A stretch of 64,000 nucleotides of DNA from the NCBI GenBank assembly GCA_030141605.1, contig JAQGDQ010000358.1, positions 90,001 through 154,000 on the forward strand, given 5' to 3'. The notes under the pieces were generated by a model that saw only the letters and a list, made by a program, of their open reading frames with translations, was not told where the DNA came from and did not search any database. The stretch comes from Tubiluchus corallicola (Eukaryota; Priapulida; Priapulimorpha; Priapulimorphida; Tubiluchidae). Position numbers and translations under genes: made by a program. Position 1 is the stretch's first letter. Every line of letters begins with the position of its first letter. Below, piece by piece: positions 63,860-64,000 of the stretch.

Positions 63860-64000
63860 CTAACGAGGAGCAACTGCTCCAAGCCCTGTCAACATATTTT
63901 GAGCTTTTCCTTGTCCTTCAAATATGAAGTATGATAAAATCATCTTGAGCAACTCGTTGAGTTTACCATCCAGGCATATGCTTTGCAATGTAGTTGAATA
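63860..64000 (-). CDS. Possible terminal exon of an unidentified gene (partial, runs off the window)
   Basis: The minus-strand frame is open from the window edge to TAG at 63862-63860, giving 46 residues. It includes CLDGKLNELLKMILSYFIFE followed by GQGKAQNMLTGLGAVAPR. The alternating Leu/Lys pattern looks like an amphipathic helix, and the low stop-free chance in such AT-rich DNA makes it worth noting. No acceptor is clear inside the window and no family is recognised. Confidence 0.35.
   Translation of the reverse strand, partial: YSTTLQSICLDGKLNELLKMILSYFIFEGQGKAQNMLTGLGAVAPR

Overview
This window is nuclear DNA from an AT-rich animal genome. Genes are split by spliceosomal GT-AG introns, and exons join in phase across them. 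Microsatellites, non-LTR retrotransposon remains and DNA-transposon-like repeats lie between and inside genes. A ciliary transition-zone gene (TMEM107), a group-3/9/12-type septin, ING4/5, COX10, SLC46 and PLCXD homologues together point to a ciliated invertebrate metazoan. I cannot place the phylum from sequence alone. I checked splice phase by hand for every multi-exon model below.

Layout. 151-322 (+): last exon of an unidentified protein with a C-terminal membrane anchor. 0.7-1.9 kb: trinucleotide arrays and a small repeat family. 4308-7544 (+): three-exon TPR protein resembling a short TTC17 with a C-terminal membrane helix. 9261-11964 (-): complete four-exon TMEM107, convergent with the TPR gene. 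12.7-22.1 kb: gene-poor, holding two LINE tails in opposite orientation, an older RT fragment, a foldback-type inverted repeat and a Tigger/pogo-like element. 22180-26938 (+): complete seven-exon COX10. 27681-35744 (-): complete eight-exon aldo-keto reductase. An intronless PLCXD phospholipase-like gene (29491-30531, +) lies inside its sixth intron. 36.8-37.6 kb: two tandem duplications. 37.8-39.2 kb (-): a few unexplained exon-like segments. 40371-41924 (-): single-coding-exon SLC46-type transporter. 42-47.6 kb: no clear gene, one decayed LINE C-terminus. 47618-52874 (+): seven-exon ING4/5 with PHD finger. 55589-62356 (-): eight-exon septin whose first intron holds a decayed LINE and a long AAT array. 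A near-perfect 80-bp palindrome lies just upstream of the septin start. 63860-64000 (-): possible last exon of a further gene.

The genes do not form one pathway. They are ordinary housekeeping and cell-biology genes: heme A synthesis, cilium gate, chromatin reading, septin cytoskeleton, redox metabolism, solute transport. The more unusual points are architectural: the nested PLCXD gene, a possible GC-AG or alternative splice junction in the reductase, the short membrane-anchored TTC17 relative, and several inverted-repeat structures. I found no CRISPR array, operon-like cluster or obviously new multi-gene system.
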